Source of the DNA: Penelope pileata | Lineage: Eukaryota > Chordata > Aves > Galliformes > Cracidae | DNA: 64,000 nucleotides | Assembly: GCA_013396635.1 (NCBI GenBank) | Contig: WBMW01000604.1 | Span: 1 to 64,000, forward strand | Direction of reading: 5' to 3' | Shown: positions 62,901 to 64,000 of the stretch, piece after piece | Numbering within the stretch: position 1 is the stretch's first letter | Layout of the letters: each line of letters starts with the position of its first letter | Notes under the pieces: model-generated | Seen by the model: the letters and a program-made list of their open reading frames with translations, nothing else | Told to the model about the DNA's origin: nothing | Database searches by the model: none | Position numbers and translations under genes: made by a program

Positions 62901-63622
62901 TGCTGAAGCAGCCATATATTTTGGACTGAAATAAACTCCTATGGGAAAGAATGCTAAGCAGTGTTTGAAGTTTGTGTGCTAGATGCCTTCCAAGGTTTGT
63001 GCTCTACGGGCTGTGCATGAAGCACATTTGTGTGATGCATGTTATAAAAAAGCTGAGTCATTGTCAGTAAGGGTTTGAAACAGTAAGATTGTCATAGCAC
63101 ACAACAGACAAATATTTTGCTTGAGACTTCTCATGAAATGATTTATGTGTGAAAACACAGATACAATCTAACAATATTAAATGCACCATGCTCCATGTGA
63201 GTGGCATTGGGACTTTTCAAAAAGTACAAATAGGCATGGGTACTTTTACATGTACTTTTACGAAGGAAATTGGAATGTGTGGTGCTGGAGTAAGGAGATG
63301 CAGTCTCTGTCTAAGCAGGCATTTTAATAACAGTTCACACACAGGAATCATCATCTGTTTTTAAAGAGACGTTGCTTGATGCTTCTGGTTCGACAGCAGA
63401 CATAAGTCCTTCACCTACATCTAGTAATCTAGTCAGCCAGCTCTTTAATTTTTGTCATTATTTTTGTAATGTCTTTTCTTATTGTTTGCTTCTTGTAGAC
63501 TGATAATGCTTCTGTATTCTCGGGAAGTATAACTCAGGTTGGCAGTCCTGTTGGCAGTGCAATGAATCTAATTCCTGAAGATGGTCTTCCTCCAATTCTC
63601 ATTTCCACTGGAGTAAAAGGAG
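50848..63622 (+). CDS. ZFYVE9: ZFYVE9 (SARA), 5' two-thirds; gene continues past the window
   Basis: The coding sequence joins 50848-50917, 51704-53784, 59359-59458, 61679-61855, 62567-62736 and 63499-63622, then continues off the right edge. About 907 residues are present of roughly 1,400 in the human protein. SARA sits on early endosomes through PI3P binding and presents SMAD2/SMAD3 to activated TGF-beta/activin receptors. Visible parts are a conserved N-terminal 23 residues (MENYFQAEAYNLDKVLDEFE), a long acidic low-complexity region (about 25-680), a FYVE finger (about 686-750) with WVPD (687-690), RRHHCR (708-713) and RVC (739-741), and the SMAD-binding segment (about 752-845). FYVE zinc ligands are C696, C699, C712, C715, C720, C723, C741 and C744, all present. 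The start is supported by conservation with human from memory and by an in-frame TGA six bases upstream. The paralogue ZFYVE16 (endofin) shares the FYVE and C-terminal parts, but the SMAD-binding and N-terminal sequences fit ZFYVE9. No frameshift or stop was seen. Confidence 0.96.
50918..51703 (+). other. ZFYVE9: ZFYVE9 intron between first and second coding exons
   Basis: A 786-base AT-rich intron from GTGAGT to TTTTTCAG. Nothing else was recognised. Confidence 0.9.
51704..53784 (+). CDS. ZFYVE9: ZFYVE9 large exon: acidic N-terminal region and first half of FYVE
   Basis: A 2,081-base exon completing D24 and encoding residues 25-717, phase 0 at the 3' end (GGGAAG|GTGAGT). Most of it is Ser/Glu/Asp-rich and diverged from human. 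Several islands match human closely as I remember it: KWNQILDPPS, MWIDDQ..QLIKRN, EEKNVLVVAVMHNCD, SKEDSVTEEKEIEESKSECY (about 487-506), ISVPFGGARPKQP, and everything from SPDNDLRAGQFG onward. The exon ends inside the FYVE finger after CRACGK. Confidence 0.96.
54470..54540. repeat. ACAAAGAC-type tandem tract ending in a 12-bp hairpin
   Basis: From 54470 to about 54528 the sequence is an irregular array of ACAAAGAC/ACAC units. Its end forms a perfect inverted repeat: GACACATAAGAC (54512-54523), a 5-base loop, then GTCTTATGTGTC (54529-54540). Confidence 0.85.
56848..57420 (+). mobile_element. CR1 LINE fragment with reverse transcriptase C-terminal end and 3' UTR
   Basis: The 5' part translates in one frame as YSALVRSHLESCVQFWAPQ and continues through RVQHRAPEMMKDLEH and LGLFSLEKRRL, the end of CR1 ORF2. 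The rest follows the CR1 3' UTR (GGGCACCCTACTCTGGGTGT, CTGCTGGAGGAGGGGTTGGA, TTCCTGCCAACCTCAACCA) and ends in a CTGTGATTCC-type tail. An early stop at 57082-57084 and several indels show it is dead. Confidence 0.92.
59359..59458 (+). CDS. ZFYVE9: ZFYVE9 exon: second half of FYVE domain
   Basis: 100 bases from GGTTCCAG to AATG|GTAAGT, residues 718-750 plus one base. It carries zinc ligands C720, C723, C741 and C744 and the RVC motif at 739-741, plus the first base of A751. Confidence 0.95.
59459..61678 (+). other. ZFYVE9: ZFYVE9 intron
   Basis: A 2.2-kb AT-rich intron with a poly-T run near 61167-61184. Nothing else was recognised. Confidence 0.9.
61679..61855 (+). CDS. ZFYVE9: ZFYVE9 exon: SMAD-binding domain, first part
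   Basis: 177 bases from TGCTTTAG to GAAG|GTAAGC. It completes A751 and encodes residues 752-809, the Pro/Ser/Gln-rich segment ending PPPTVMVPVGVLKHPGAE, which forms the rigid coil of the SMAD-binding domain that lies along the SMAD2 MH2 surface. Confidence 0.95.
62135..62178. repeat. Inverted repeat (12-bp perfect core stem)
   Basis: GGGGAGCACAGG (62139-62150) and CCTGTGCTCCCC (62164-62175) are perfect reverse complements. CAAA/TTTG on the loop side and CCT/AGG outside extend the stem with small bulges. It lies in a C-rich, probably repeat-derived intron segment. Confidence 0.85.
62335..62472 (+). mobile_element. Probable CR1/L3 LINE 3' tail
   Basis: The pattern CTGGAGACAGTAGGTTTTTAAGGACAAG..CAGATGAGTG..GCTGCCCTAGGG..TACTAGATGATGTCCTAAGTCCCTTCCAGCCC follows the generic CR1-family tail (GTTTTTAAGAACAGG..GGACTAGATGACC..GGTCCCTTCCAGCCC). 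Diverged and short. Confidence 0.5.
62567..62736 (+). CDS. ZFYVE9: ZFYVE9 exon: SMAD-binding domain, second part
   Basis: 170 bases from TCTCTCTAG to GCAGAA|GTAAGG. It completes V810 and encodes residues 811-866, including AQPREQRRVWFADGILPNGE (the SMAD-binding helix region) and DAAKLT (the following beta strand). Confidence 0.95.
62737..63498 (+). other. ZFYVE9: ZFYVE9 intron
   Basis: A 762-base intron. An imperfect direct repeat of TACTTTTAC lies near 63240-63262. Nothing else was recognised. Confidence 0.9.
63499..63622 (+). CDS. ZFYVE9: ZFYVE9 exon, last within the window
   Basis: 124 bases from TTCTTGTAG to GGAG|GTGAGG. It encodes residues 867-907 (ending ILISTGVKGG-type sequence, with the last codon split as G in phase 1). 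It includes SGSITQVGSPVGSAMNLIPE, which leads into the conserved SARA C-terminal region lying outside the window. Confidence 0.95.
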
Positions 63623-64000
63623 GTGAGGGGATAAGTTGGCAGCTAGCTTTTATGCTTAGCCATTGCAATTAACCCAATTGTTACTACATTTATTTTAAAA
63701 ATAAGATGCTAGTAATATGGTGAATGTTTGAAGAAATTCACAGCCAGTACTTGTAGCTAAATGTCATGGCACTCATTTGCAATATTGATCCTTACTAGCA
63801 ACCAACAGAACCCCATCTTGCAATGAAATTATTACTGTAAGAAATAAAACGCAAAGCAAAAAGAAAATTAGCCCGTATTTCTGGACTGAAGTTAATTTCT
63901 TCGCTAATCGGACTGTGGGGAGTATTTCACACAGAGATACATTTTAATTAGCCTTCTGAATATTCATGCTTCCCTTCTCTGAAATTGTCTTGGAACATCT
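63623..64000 (+). other. ZFYVE9: ZFYVE9 intron (partial)
   Basis: AT-rich intronic sequence to the end of the window. No exon was recognised. Confidence 0.85.

Noticed and set aside
1..64000. CRISPR arrays, tRNA or rRNA genes, endogenous viral genes, bacterial-type operons
   Set aside because: No such repeats, cloverleaf-forming genes, viral gag/pol/env-like frames or operon structure were recognised on either strand. The window is ordinary bird nuclear DNA.

Overview
The window is vertebrate nuclear DNA, almost certainly from a bird. It holds GT-AG introns, two CpG islands, five CR1-type LINE fragments (the usual bird repeat) and no prokaryotic-style gene packing. I cannot fix the species; a galliform or similar bird is plausible. 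Four ambiguous stretches (13925, 29141, 29221-29339, 29492) show it is a draft assembly.

Two protein-coding genes lie head to tail on the + strand. BTF3L4 (basic transcription factor 3-like 4, a NAC-beta-type protein) is complete. It has a promoter and non-coding exon 1 near 270-490, five coding exons between 1366 and 8117 giving 158 residues, and a 3' UTR that may reach about 9690. The 5' part of ZFYVE9 (SARA, the FYVE-domain endosomal anchor for SMAD2/3) fills the second half. Its probable first exon is in a CpG island near 29 kb, a probable non-coding exon is at 44440-44544, and six coding exons lie between 50848 and 63622. These encode about 907 residues: the N-terminal acidic region, the FYVE zinc finger and the SMAD-binding domain. 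The C-terminal third lies beyond the window. BTF3L4 next to ZFYVE9 is the order I remember from human chromosome 1p32.

Layout: 1-190 possible tail of an upstream gene; 190-800 BTF3L4 CpG-rich promoter; 491-8070 BTF3L4 introns and exons; 8118-9690 3' UTR; 9.7-28.9 kb intergenic, with no convincing gene but with a 37-bp-arm hairpin, a CTCF-like site, an old LINE fossil and MIR-like remnants; 28.98-29.96 kb ZFYVE9 CpG island interrupted by an assembly gap; 29.16-50.8 kb long 5' introns; 50.8-64 kb ZFYVE9 coding exons.

The genes do not form a pathway. BTF3L4 relates to nascent-chain handling, and ZFYVE9 acts in TGF-beta/activin receptor signalling on early endosomes. I found no novel multi-gene system. 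The items most worth checking are the long near-perfect hairpin at 11629-11718, the four-codon uORF just before the ZFYVE9 start codon, the multi-motif BTF3L4 promoter, and the duplicated sequence flanking the assembly gap.
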